Origin: Aeromicrobium sp.
GTDB taxonomy: Bacteria > Actinomycetota > Actinomycetes > Propionibacteriales > Nocardioidaceae
Direction of reading: 5' to 3'
Assembly (NCBI GenBank): GCA_025965175.1
Contig: JAOPXL010000027.1
Location: forward strand, 1 to 35,050
Length of the DNA: 35,050 nt
Shown: one piece after another, positions 16,323-24,350 of the stretch
How the letters are laid out: each line of letters opens with the position of its first letter
Numbering within the stretch: the stretch's first letter is position 1
Notes under the pieces: generated by a model
What the model saw: only the letters and a program-made list of their open reading frames with translations
What the model was told of the DNA's origin: nothing
Database searches by the model: none
Position numbers and translations under genes: made by a program

Positions 16323-17678
16323 TTGTTCGAGCTCCTGCACCGGGTCGCCCAGGAGGAGCCCGGGCGCGTCGCGGTCCTGACCCACACGGGCTCGCGGACG
16401 TACGCCGACCTGGCCGCGGACGCCCGTCGCGTCGCCGTCGCCCTCCGGCGAGAGGACATCAGCCGGTTCGCCGTCGTCGACCATGAGGCACCGGTCGTCG
16501 TGCCGCTCGTGGCCGGTGCCGCCCTGGCCGGGGTCGAGATCTGCCAGTACCCGCCGGTCGACGCGTCCGAGGTCGCGGACCTGCTCGCCCGGTTCGACCA
16601 CGACGTGCTCGTGACCGACCGCTCGGACCTCGCCGGCCTCGGAGCCCGGGTCCTGTCCTCGTCGGCGTTGATCGGGGGCCGGGAAGGAGAGGTGCCGGAG
16701 GCTCCCGTCTCCCGACCGCACCTGGTCCTCACGACCGGCACGACCGGCGCGCCCCGCGGTGTCCGGCACGACTGGAGCCGGCTGCTGCGCAGCTCCGAAC
16801 GGGTCAAGCCGGCTGCGGGGGAGCGGTGGCTACTGGCGTACGGGCTGCACCAGTTCGCCGGGCTGCAGATCCTGCTCCACGTCTTCGCCGCGGGCGCGAC
16901 CCTCGTGGCACCGGCCCCGCGCCGGCCCCGTGAGGGCCTCGCCGCGATGCGTGCCCTCGGGGTGACCCACGCGAGCGCCACGCCGACCTACTGGCGGTTC
17001 CTCCTCGCTGAGATGCGGTCCGATCGCGAGGGGGTGCCCCCGCTGCGGCAGGTCACACTGGGCGGCGAGGCGATCCCGGGGCCGCTGCTCGGCGACCTGC
17101 AGCAGGCCTTCCCGGACGCCGCGATCTCGCAGGTCTACGCGGCGTCCGAGTTCGGCTCGACGGGATCGGTGCGCGACGCCCGTCCGGGGCTGTCGACCGC
17201 GGTCCTGGACCGCGGCGACGACGCCGACGTCGACATGCGGATCGTCGACGGCGAGCTGTGGATCCGCTCCCGCACCGGCATGCTCGGCTACCACGGCGAG
17301 CCCGCGGTCGACGCCGACGGCTGGCGCGCGACCGGCGACCGGGTCGAGGTCGAGGGCGACCGCATCCGGTTCCGTGGCCGGACATCGGAGATCATCAACG
17401 TCGGCGGCGTCAAGGTGCACCCACTCCCGATCGAGGAGCGCGTTTCGGCGATTCCCGGGGTCGACATGGCCCGCGTCTTCGGTCGCCCCAGCGCCATGAC
17501 CGGCGCGATCGTCGCGCTCGAGGTCGTGGCCGCCCCCGACGCCGACCCGGCCGCGCTCAAGGCCGCGATCCGGGCCGCCTGTGCCGACCTCGCCCCAGCC
17601 GCCCAGCCCCGCAGCATCCGCTTCGTCGACGACATCGTCACGGCGGGCAGCAAGATCGTCAGGAGAGACATTCAGTGA
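16323..17678 (+). CDS. Adenylate-forming acyl ligase (AMP-binding enzyme)
   Basis: A 451-residue ANL-superfamily enzyme with all core motifs: A3 TTGTTGAPRG (137-146), A5 VYAASEFG (271-278), A7 ATGD (336-339), A8 RGRTSEIINVGGVKV (351-365) and the catalytic lysine K444 in AGSKIVRRD near the end. It activates a carboxylic acid as acyl-AMP and then loads it on a thiol. With an acyl carrier protein gene eight bases upstream, that carrier is the likely acceptor. The N-terminal half is short compared with fatty-acyl-CoA ligases (about 500-550 residues), more like carrier-loading enzymes. TTG 16323 is the only sensible start. The stop overlaps the SDR gene. Confidence 0.9.
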   Translation: MFELLHRVAQEEPGRVAVLTHTGSRTYADLAADARRVAVALRREDISRFAVVDHEAPVVVPLVAGAALAGVEICQYPPVDASEVADLLARFDHDVLVTDRSDLAGLGARVLSSSALIGGREGEVPEAPVSRPHLVLTTGTTGAPRGVRHDWSRLLRSSERVKPAAGERWLLAYGLHQFAGLQILLHVFAAGATLVAPAPRRPREGLAAMRALGVTHASATPTYWRFLLAEMRSDREGVPPLRQVTLGGEAIPGPLLGDLQQAFPDAAISQVYAASEFGSTGSVRDARPGLSTAVLDRGDDADVDMRIVDGELWIRSRTGMLGYHGEPAVDADGWRATGDRVEVEGDRIRFRGRTSEIINVGGVKVHPLPIEERVSAIPGVDMARVFGRPSAMTGAIVALEVVAAPDADPAALKAAIRAACADLAPAAQPRSIRFVDDIVTAGSKIVRRDIQ

Positions 17679-18409
17679 GCAGTGAACCGCGCGTCGTCAT
17701 CGTCACCGGCGGGAGCCGGGGACTCGGGGCCGGCATCGTCGAGTCCTATCTCGCCTCCGGCGACCGGGTCGCGGCCTGCGCCCGCTCCGTCACGCCCGAG
17801 GTCGAGGCGTGGCGGCAGAGCCATCCCGACCACTTCCTGTTCCTGACCGCCGACCTGTCGAGCTCGACTGACGCCAAGACGTTCGTCGACGAGGTCATCG
17901 CCCGCTGGGACCACGTCGACGTCCTGATCAACAATGCCGGCGTGGCGCGGGACGGGATCCTGGCGATGGCGTCCGACGAGGACATCGACGTCGTCGTCGA
18001 CCTCAACATCAAGGGCACCCTCTACATGTCCCGGCTCGTCAGCCGGCGCATGCTGGCGCGGCGGTCAGGGTCGATCGTCAACATCTCCTCGATCGTCGGC
18101 CGGTCGGGCTACCGCGGTCTCGGCGTCTACAGCGCGACGAAGGCCGCGCTCGACGGGCTCACCCGGTCGATGTCGCGCGAGCTCGGCTCACGGGGTATCA
18201 CGGTCAACGGGATCGCCCCGGGCTACCTCAAGACCGAGATGAGCCACGGCCTCGACGAGGCGCAGATGGGTCAGATCGTCCGCCGGACGCCGGCCGGCCG
18301 GCTGGGGGATCCCGACGACATCGCGCGGGTGTGCCAGTTCCTGACCGATCCGCGCAACGACTACCTGACCGGTCAGGTCATCGTCGTGGACGGCGGTCTC
18401 ACGAGCTGA
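17675..18409 (+). CDS. FabG-like short-chain dehydrogenase/reductase
   Basis: A 244-residue classical SDR. The cofactor loop is TGGSRGLGAG (11-20), followed by NNAG (86-89), N111, the catalytic serine in NISSIVG (S138/S139), Y152 and K156 in YSATK, and the end VVDGGLTS typical of FabG proteins. Classical family members reduce 3-oxoacyl-ACP to 3-hydroxyacyl-ACP with NADPH. GTG 17675 overlaps the ligase stop (GTGA), so carrier, ligase and reductase form a coupled unit. A 3-hydroxyacyl group made this way could be transferred to a sugar. No ketosynthase is present, so the 3-oxo precursor would have to come from elsewhere. The end overlaps the convergent flippase gene by 11 bases. Confidence 0.88.
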   Translation: MSSEPRVVIVTGGSRGLGAGIVESYLASGDRVAACARSVTPEVEAWRQSHPDHFLFLTADLSSSTDAKTFVDEVIARWDHVDVLINNAGVARDGILAMASDEDIDVVVDLNIKGTLYMSRLVSRRMLARRSGSIVNISSIVGRSGYRGLGVYSATKAALDGLTRSMSRELGSRGITVNGIAPGYLKTEMSHGLDEAQMGQIVRRTPAGRLGDPDDIARVCQFLTDPRNDYLTGQVIVVDGGLTS

Positions 18410-19679
18410 CGCTGACGGTCGGCCGTGGTCCGCGCTGGATCACGGCCCCCAGGCCCAGGCAGCTGAGCAGGCCCGCGACGACCAGGCTGGCTCCCACGCC
18501 CTCGAGGCTGTCCTGGTGGGCCGCGGCGACGATGCCGACCAGCAGGACCGGCAGCACCGCGAGCTCGATCCAGGAGGCTATCGCGCCCCTCCCCTGCCCC
18601 TGCAGCACCGCGATCAGGACGCTGCGCAGCGCCAGCAGGCCGTCGGCGACGATCAGCCAGCGGGCGCAGTCCACCGCGCCGACGAACTCCTCACCGAACG
18701 CCAGGCGGATGACGGGCTCCACGACGACCTCGAGCCCACCGACGATGACGACGACGAGCCCGGTCGTGATGCCGACCCACCGACGGACGACAGCGCGCTG
18801 GGCCTCCGGATCAGCCTGGTGCATCGCGACCCGGGGCAGGACGATGACCCGCACCGCGTTGCTGACCAGCCGGCACAGGTTGGACACCGCGAGCGCCGTC
18901 GCGAACAGGCCCAGGGAGACCGTGCCGAGCAGCCCGCCGACAAGGATGCGGTCGAGCCCAAGCCCGTCGAGTGGCCGGACGCTGCTGACGTAGTTGCGCC
19001 GGGCCTCCGACCACATCGCGGGCTCCGGGATCTCCTCCACGCCGCCCCGGGCCGGCAACAGCTGGGTCCAGGAGAACACGACGCCGAGCAGTCCCGTCAC
19101 GACGTAGGCGGCCAGGACGTCGTACGCGCTCCAGCTCCAGCTGGCGGCCGCGACGACGACCAGGACGATCGTGAACGCGCCCTGCGGGACCAGCGCGACC
19201 CATGCCATTCGGACGAACCGCCCCTCGCCCTGCAGGCAGCCGGCGAGGACCTGGAACACCAGGGTCTGGAACGTCACGACGAAGACGATGACCGCCGTCG
19301 CCAGCACCTCGCCGCCGTCGGCGTCCTGCAGGACCGGCACGAACGCCGCCGCGACGGCGCAGGGCGCCAGGACGAGCCACGCCCGCCGGCGGGCGGTGCC
19401 CCCGAGACCGTCGCGGGCGGTGACCTGCCGCTCGGCCACGAGCTTGGTCAGCGCCGCCGGCAGGCTCCCGCCGAACGTCAGCTGCGAGGCGAACAGGCCG
19501 ATCGCGACGACGAGTGCGACCAGGCCGCGGCCCTCGACGCCGAGCAGGCGGGCCATGACGACGCCGGTCACGAGGGTCAGGAGCTGCAGCCCGAACGTCG
19601 CGAACACGATCAGGACGAACGCGAACCGGTCACGCATCTGCGGACGGACGGCGCTGGCCTCGCTGAGCTCCTCCGACAC
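18399..19679 (-). CDS. Wzx-type polysaccharide flippase (MOP superfamily)
   Basis: A 426-residue membrane protein with about 12 hydrophobic helices, the topology of oligosaccharide flippases. FATFGLQLLTLVTGVVMARLLGVEGRGLVALV near the N-terminus (split over two helices) and LDRILVGGLLGTVSLGLFATALAVSN in the middle are typical of the MOP family. It should turn undecaprenyl-linked repeat units across the membrane for polymerisation. The start is GTG 19679, placed six bases after TATGCT on the minus strand (leaderless). It is divergent from an SGNH-fold gene and convergent with the carrier cassette. Confidence 0.87.
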   Translation of the reverse strand: MSEELSEASAVRPQMRDRFAFVLIVFATFGLQLLTLVTGVVMARLLGVEGRGLVALVVAIGLFASQLTFGGSLPAALTKLVAERQVTARDGLGGTARRRAWLVLAPCAVAAAFVPVLQDADGGEVLATAVIVFVVTFQTLVFQVLAGCLQGEGRFVRMAWVALVPQGAFTIVLVVVAAASWSWSAYDVLAAYVVTGLLGVVFSWTQLLPARGGVEEIPEPAMWSEARRNYVSSVRPLDGLGLDRILVGGLLGTVSLGLFATALAVSNLCRLVSNAVRVIVLPRVAMHQADPEAQRAVVRRWVGITTGLVVVIVGGLEVVVEPVIRLAFGEEFVGAVDCARWLIVADGLLALRSVLIAVLQGQGRGAIASWIELAVLPVLLVGIVAAAHQDSLEGVGASLVVAGLLSCLGLGAVIQRGPRPTVSVSS

Positions 19680-19695
19680 CCGTAGAGCATACTGT
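19680..19695. promoter_or_regulatory. Overlapping divergent -10 boxes (flippase / SGNH gene)
   Basis: On the minus strand TATGCT (19686-19691) stands six bases before the flippase GTG. On the plus strand TACTGT (19690-19695) is a fitting -10 for the SGNH gene at 19758. The two boxes overlap by two bases, so polymerase binding in the two directions would compete. Confidence 0.4.
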
Positions 19696-19757
19696 CCCCG
19701 ATCGCCCGACCGCGGCAGAAGACTGCCGTGATGACGCCGAGCTTCGGGAGCCCGTGA

Positions 19758-20576
19758 ATGCCGACACCCCTACCGCTTCCGCTCCGCGTCCTCGTCAAGG
19801 GCGCCTCGACCGTCAACTGGGTCTCGTGGATGGGTGGACCGCGTGAGGACTTCATCTTCCCGCGGGTGATTCAGGAGCAGCTCCTCGCCGGTGGTCGGCC
19901 CACCGAGGTCCAGACCATCACCATGACGTCTGAACGGACCTCGTCGATCCTGCGCACCTGGCAGGCCGAGGTGCTGGGCTACTCGCCCGACGTCGTCGTG
20001 CTGGTCTACGGCCACTACGAGACGATCCACCTGTTCATCCCCCGCTGGCTCGAGGTGCACGCCAACAGCCTGCGGTGGGCGCCCCGGCGCCTCCAGTCGG
20101 CCTACCGCCGACTCGTCCTGCGGCCGGTGTGGAAGGCGCTCGCACGGGCGCAGGCCAAGATCGACTCGATCCTGCCGCCGACCCTGCGCCGCGGCCGTCC
20201 CCGTCAGGTCGCCGCGGACCTCGAGCGCTACATCTCGCACGTGCAGAGCGTCGGCAGCCCCCTCGTCCTCGTGTTCGAGCTGCTGCCTCCCGGCAGCCGC
20301 TACCGGACCTGGTTCCCGGGCATGGCGCGACGCATCGAGGTCATGAACGACACCCTCCGGACAATGGTCGACGGCATCGGCCGGGACAACGTCCGCTGGT
20401 TCCCGGTCGCCCCGCTGGTCGAGGAGCACGTCGCCGGTGACATCGACCTGGCGATCCCGGACGGGTTCCACTACTCGCCCCAGATGCACCGGCACATCGG
20501 CACGGCGCTGGCCCGGGAGATCGATGCGTGGGCCGCGACGCAGAATCATCTGACCAAGGGCCAAGAAGTGCTCTGA
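19758..20576 (+). CDS. SGNH-fold protein, putative glycan acyl hydrolase or transferase
   Basis: A 272-residue protein with the layout of an SGNH/GDSL hydrolase but with altered blocks. Block I reads KGASTVNW, so the nucleophile would be S17 in GAS rather than GDS. Block III reads VYGHYE where families have GxND. Block V reads IPDGFHYSPQMH, giving D235 and H238 as a DxxH pair. It has no signal peptide or membrane helix, so it probably acts in the cytoplasm. In a glycan cluster the likely job is acyl transfer or removal on a sugar. ATG 19758 has GGGAG seven bases upstream. It may instead be a non-catalytic relative, because the Gly and Asn of blocks II/III are not obvious. Confidence 0.65.
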   Translation: MPTPLPLPLRVLVKGASTVNWVSWMGGPREDFIFPRVIQEQLLAGGRPTEVQTITMTSERTSSILRTWQAEVLGYSPDVVVLVYGHYETIHLFIPRWLEVHANSLRWAPRRLQSAYRRLVLRPVWKALARAQAKIDSILPPTLRRGRPRQVAADLERYISHVQSVGSPLVLVFELLPPGSRYRTWFPGMARRIEVMNDTLRTMVDGIGRDNVRWFPVAPLVEEHVAGDIDLAIPDGFHYSPQMHRHIGTALAREIDAWAATQNHLTKGQEVL

Positions 20577-20593
20577 GGACGGCCCGGATTCCG

Positions 20594-20599
20594 TACTAT
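20594..20599 (+). promoter_or_regulatory. Leaderless promoter -10 box
   Basis: TACTAT is followed by seven bases and the ATG at 20607, the leaderless pattern. No ribosome binding site is visible between, which supports it. Confidence 0.55.
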
Positions 20600-20606
20600 C
20601 GTCCCC

Positions 20607-21605
20607 ATGCCCACTCCCACCTCCGCCCCGCAGTCAGCCAAGCAGCGGGTCGCCCGGTACCTCCCGGGTCACGTTGTCGAGTCGCTCGACAAGGTGGTGT
20701 TCGGGTTCCGCAGGCTGCGCATCCGCACCGCCCAGCGCTTCTTCGGGCTGCTCGGCTTCAACATCGTCAAGAAGGACGACTACTACTCGACGCTGCCGGT
20801 GCTCGCGGAGATCGAGCAGACCCGCGCACGCTGGGACCGCCCCAGCGAGCTCGTCGGCATCGACATCGACGTGCCGACGATGATCACGACCCTCGAGGGC
20901 CTCGCCGAGCGGTGGGAGGAGGAGTTCGCGACGGTGACGGGCGACTACCTCACCAACACGACCCGCGGCTTCGGCCCCGGCTACCCGCAACTCGACGCCC
21001 GGACGCTCTACTACACGCTGCGCGAGCACAAGCCGGCCCGCTACCTCGAGATCGGCTCGGGACTGTCGACGTACTACGCCTCGCTCGCTGCTGAGCGCAA
21101 CGCCGCTGAGGGATCACCGCTACAGATCACCTGCATCGAGCCCTACCCGTTCGAGGCGCTGCGCACGATCGACAACTTTGAGCTCGTCGAGGGCTTCGTG
21201 CAGGACGTCCCGCTGTCGACGTTCGAGGCACTCGAGGACGGGGACGTGCTGTTCATCGACTCGTCCCACGCGCTCAAGATCGACAGCGACGTCGCGTTCC
21301 TCTTCCTCGAGGTGCTGCCGCGGCTCAAGCCCGGCGTCATCGTGCACATCCACGACGTGCACTTCCCGTTCAACGGGCCGTTCCCGGCCGACACGTGGCT
21401 CTTCGGGGAGCGGTGGCCGGTCTACTGGAACGAGGCGATGGTCGTCCAGATCTTCCTGGCGCACAACACGGCGTACCGCGTCCTGCTCTCCACGCCCATG
21501 ATCCGCCACGAGGACGAGGGTGTCCTCAAGAGCCTGTTCGACGACTACACACCCCTGGCGGCCGACGCGAACCCGTCCTCGTCCCTCTGGCTCCGCCGGG
21601 TCTGA
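20607..21605 (+). CDS. Class I methyltransferase of the Methyltransf_24 type
   Basis: A 332-residue protein. The N-terminal 130 residues are family-specific, including a basic stretch around RRLRIRTAQRF. RYLEIGSGLSTYYASLA (about 143-159) is motif I, CIEPYPFEAL provides the acidic residue, VLFIDSSHALK is motif IV, and VIVHIHDVHFPF follows. The IDSSH and HxHDVHFP features match a group of methyltransferases common in glycan clusters. The acceptor is unknown. The ATG is directly behind a TANNNT box, so the transcript is probably leaderless. It converges with the epimerase gene across a nested palindrome. Confidence 0.82.
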   Translation: MPTPTSAPQSAKQRVARYLPGHVVESLDKVVFGFRRLRIRTAQRFFGLLGFNIVKKDDYYSTLPVLAEIEQTRARWDRPSELVGIDIDVPTMITTLEGLAERWEEEFATVTGDYLTNTTRGFGPGYPQLDARTLYYTLREHKPARYLEIGSGLSTYYASLAAERNAAEGSPLQITCIEPYPFEALRTIDNFELVEGFVQDVPLSTFEALEDGDVLFIDSSHALKIDSDVAFLFLEVLPRLKPGVIVHIHDVHFPFNGPFPADTWLFGERWPVYWNEAMVVQIFLAHNTAYRVLLSTPMIRHEDEGVLKSLFDDYTPLAADANPSSSLWLRRV

Positions 21606-21607
21606 CT

Positions 21608-21706
21608 GCCCACCTCGGGGTGGGCGGTGCACCGGTCGCCCTACCGAGCCGGGTAGGGCGACGGGTGCACCCCCCTTGACCGAGTAGGGCGACCGGTGCA
21701 CCGCCC
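21608..21706. terminator. Nested palindromes, probable bidirectional terminator
   Basis: A 7-bp stem (21608-21614 with 21619-21625, loop TCGG) starts two bases past the methyltransferase stop. Next comes a 23-base element at 21622-21644 whose exact inverse copy is at 21684-21706. A third copy, same direction as the latter and with one mismatch, lies at 21653-21671. The first element can pair with either of the other two. The array fills the gap between two convergent genes and so probably ends transcription from both sides, although it has no T-run. Confidence 0.7.
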
Positions 21707-21715
21707 CCGGCGGGG

Positions 21716-22681
21716 TCAGGCGCGCTTGGCGAGGATGTCGTAGATCCAGGCGTACGTCTTCTCGAGCCCGTCACGCAGCGAGATCGAGGGCTCCCAGCCG
21801 TACGTCTCGTGGAACATCGTGTTGTCGCTGTTGCGGCCACGGACGCCCTGCGGTGCCGTGAGGTCGTGGTTCTTGGTGACCGTGATGCCGGCGATGTCCT
21901 CGAGGATCCCGATCATCTGGTTGATCGTCACGAGCTCGGACGAGCCGAGGTTGACCGGCTCGACGTTGTCGCCGTTGAGGATCGTCTGGGTCCCCTTGAC
22001 GCAGTCGTCGATGTACATGAACGACCGGCTCTGCTCGCCGTCTCCCCACACGTCGATCGTGTGGTCGCCGCTGAGCTTGGCCTGGGCGATCTTGCGTGAG
22101 AGCGCGGCGGGGGCCTTCTCGCGGCCGCCCTCGAACGTGCCCTCGGGGCCGTAGACGTTGTGATAGCGCGCGATCCGGGTCTTGAGGCCGAAGTCCTCCC
22201 GGAAGTGGCGGGCCATGCGCTCGCTGAACAGCTTCTCCCAGCCGTAGCCGTCCTCAGGATCGGCGGGATAGGCGTCGGACTCCTTGAGCGCGGTCACGTC
22301 GGGATCGGTCTGCTTGTCGCCGGCGTAGACGCAGGCCGAGCTGCTGTAGAAGAAGCTCTCGGTCCCGGAGTCCTTCGCGGCGACCAGCATGTTGGTGCTC
22401 GTCAGGACCGACAGCATGCACTCGGCCTTGTTGTTCTCGATGAAGCCCATGCCGCCCATGTCGGCCGCGAGGTTGTAGATCGTCTCGGTGCCGATCGCCA
22501 TCTTGTGGGCGTCGACCGGGTCGGCGCAGTCGGCGACGACGTTGTCGACGCCGTCGTGCACTTGGTACCACTCCTCGAGCGGCTTGACGTCGACCGAGCG
22601 GACGTCCTTGCCCTGCTTCACCAGGTCGGCCACGAGGTGTCCGCCGATGAATCCGCCGCCACCAGTCACGAGTACGGTCAT
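21716..22681 (-). CDS. GDP-mannose 3,5-epimerase-like NAD-dependent epimerase
   Basis: A 321-residue extended SDR. The NAD loop is GGGGFIGG (7-14), LAADMGGMGFIE (71-82) is the sequence mark of GDP-mannose 3,5-epimerases, the catalytic region is SSSACVYAG with C117, and Y146/K150 lie in DGYGWEKL. Plant enzymes of this type convert GDP-D-mannose to GDP-L-galactose and GDP-L-gulose, using a cysteine and a lysine that match C117 and a later basic residue. Here it would supply an unusual hexose for the surface glycan. The exact substrate could be a related GDP- or UDP-sugar. ATG 22681 has AAGGGA very close upstream. Confidence 0.83.
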   Translation of the reverse strand: MTVLVTGGGGFIGGHLVADLVKQGKDVRSVDVKPLEEWYQVHDGVDNVVADCADPVDAHKMAIGTETIYNLAADMGGMGFIENNKAECMLSVLTSTNMLVAAKDSGTESFFYSSSACVYAGDKQTDPDVTALKESDAYPADPEDGYGWEKLFSERMARHFREDFGLKTRIARYHNVYGPEGTFEGGREKAPAALSRKIAQAKLSGDHTIDVWGDGEQSRSFMYIDDCVKGTQTILNGDNVEPVNLGSSELVTINQMIGILEDIAGITVTKNHDLTAPQGVRGRNSDNTMFHETYGWEPSISLRDGLEKTYAWIYDILAKRA

Positions 22682-22761
22682 GTCCCTTGCCTCTTCTCAC
22701 GAGTGCGATCGCGAAGTCCCTCGTGCGGCATGGCGGACGGGTCCCTGGCTGCAGGGTGACT

Positions 22762-22803
22762 TCACGTAACACAACGGGGCACACACGCGTTGGTTACGCG
22801 TGA
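22762..22803. promoter_or_regulatory. Imperfect dyad in the epimerase/kinase divergent region
   Basis: TCACGTAACACAAC (22762-22775) and GCGTTGGTTACGCGTGA (22787-22803) form an imperfect inverted repeat (TCACG..TAAC..AACG) around a short spacer. The 231-base gap also has TACACT (22859-22864), a fitting -10 for the Wzz-kinase gene. The dyad lies about 60-100 bases upstream of this box and could bind a regulator. Nothing else is evident in the gap. Confidence 0.35.
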
Positions 22804-22912
22804 GGGTCTCGCCGGAAGCGGCGTGCCGCTCGCTGTACGGGTCGGGCGCACGCTCGCATACACTCCGTCTGACACCCAGCAGATTCGTCTGTACTTTCCT
22901 GAAGGGGACCAC

Positions 22913-24343
22913 GTGGACCTGCGTCAATTCCTTGGCATCCTGCGCGTTCGCGTGAAGTTCATCCTCTCGACCTTCATCCTCGGTGCCATCGCCACGGTCC
23001 TGCTCGTCCTGAGCATGTCTCCGGTCTACGGGTCCAGCACGAAGCTGTTTATCACCACGCCCGTCGGCCAGCAGGCCACGGACACGACGGCCGCGTTCTT
23101 CGCCGCGCAGCGCCTCGCGTCGTACGCCGACCTGGCCCGCGAGCCCACGCTCCTGCAGGACGTCATCGACAAGCTCAACCTGACCGACATGACCCGCGAC
23201 GAGCTTGCCGACATGGTCACCGCCCAGGTCATCACCGCGACGCAGACCCTGCAGATCGACGTCCGGGCCTCGACGCCCACGCTGGCGCAGGACATCGCTG
23301 AGGCCGAGGCGCAGGGTCTGGTCAGCCTGGTCGCGAGACTCGAGAAGCCGTCGACCGGCGACGGCGTCCCAGCGTTCGTCGCGCGCGTCGTCGGGCCGGC
23401 CAGCATCAGCCAGTCGCCCGTCTCGCCCAACGTCCCGCTCAACATCGTGGTCGGCCTGATGCTGAGCCTGTTCATCGGCATCGCCGGCGCCGTCCTGCGG
23501 GACCTGCTGGACCGCACCGTCAAGACCCGCCAGGACGCCGAGGAGATCACGGCCACCGCGGTCCTCGCGACGCTCCCGTTCGACCGGCAGGTCAAGAGGC
23601 AGGCCCTCAGCAACGAAGGTCACGGCGCGCTCGCCGAGGCGTTCCGCGTGCTGCGCACCAACCTGCAGTTCGCCAACCTGGACTCGAAGGTCGAGCTGTT
23701 GCTCGTCTCGAGCGCCGTGCCGAACGAGGGCAAGACGCTCGTCGCGACCAACTTGGCGATGTCGATGGCGCAGTCGGGCCGCAGCGTCCTGCTGATCGAC
23801 GCCGACATGCGCAACCCCAACGTCGCCGAGCTGCTCGGCCTGGAGAACTCGGTCGGGCTCATGACGGTCCTGATCGGCCGGGCGTCGCTCGACGAGGCGA
23901 TCCAGTCCCACGCCAGCGGCATCAGCTTCCTCGGCACCGGCCCACGCCCGCCCAACCCGGCCGAGGTGCTCGACACGCAGGCCATGAAGGACCTGCTCGC
24001 CGGCGCGCGTGGCCTCTACGACGTCGTGATCATCGACGCCCCGCCGATGCTGCCGGTCGCGGACGCCTCGATCCTGATGCGCGAAGTCGACGGCGCCCTC
24101 ATGCTGATCCGCTACGGCTCGACGACGCGTGAGCAGCTGAGGCTCGCGGTCGCCCGCATCGAGACGGTCGGCGGGCGCCTGTTCGGCACGATCCTCAACC
24201 GGACGCCGCGGCGCTCGGGCGATGCATACGGCTACGGGTACGGCTACGGCTACGGCTACGGCGAGCCGGTGGAGCCGGCCCGCAAGAGCATGTTCACCCG
24301 GACCGAGAAGCGACCGGTCCCGAGCCGTCGATCCGTCGGCTAG
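22913..24343 (+). CDS. Wzz/tyrosine-kinase fusion (chain-length regulator and BY-kinase)
   Basis: A 476-residue protein. An N-terminal Wzz domain has membrane helices at about 15-36 and 174-196 around an extracellular loop. The C-terminal BY-kinase has Walker A SSAVPNEGKT (266-275, K274), Walker A' LLIDADMR (293-300) and Walker B VVIIDAPP (371-378). The tail (439-449) alternates Tyr and Gly, with six tyrosines before EPVEP, the usual site of autophosphorylation that controls chain length and export. I chose GTG 22913, with AAGGGGA four bases upstream, rather than an upstream start 41 codons earlier, because the family begins with a VDLRQF-type segment. The polymerase gene follows seven bases after its stop. 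Confidence 0.9.
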   Translation: MDLRQFLGILRVRVKFILSTFILGAIATVLLVLSMSPVYGSSTKLFITTPVGQQATDTTAAFFAAQRLASYADLAREPTLLQDVIDKLNLTDMTRDELADMVTAQVITATQTLQIDVRASTPTLAQDIAEAEAQGLVSLVARLEKPSTGDGVPAFVARVVGPASISQSPVSPNVPLNIVVGLMLSLFIGIAGAVLRDLLDRTVKTRQDAEEITATAVLATLPFDRQVKRQALSNEGHGALAEAFRVLRTNLQFANLDSKVELLLVSSAVPNEGKTLVATNLAMSMAQSGRSVLLIDADMRNPNVAELLGLENSVGLMTVLIGRASLDEAIQSHASGISFLGTGPRPPNPAEVLDTQAMKDLLAGARGLYDVVIIDAPPMLPVADASILMREVDGALMLIRYGSTTREQLRLAVARIETVGGRLFGTILNRTPRRSGDAYGYGYGYGYGYGEPVEPARKSMFTRTEKRPVPSRRSVG

Positions 24344-24350
24344 GCACGAC

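Noticed and set aside
16064-18409. Part of a nonribosomal peptide or polyketide cluster
   Set aside because: No condensation, ketosynthase or thioesterase domain is present, and the neighbours are glycan export genes.
21608-21706. Attachment site or insertion sequence end
   Set aside because: There is no integrase, transposase or target duplication nearby; convergent terminator use explains the position better.
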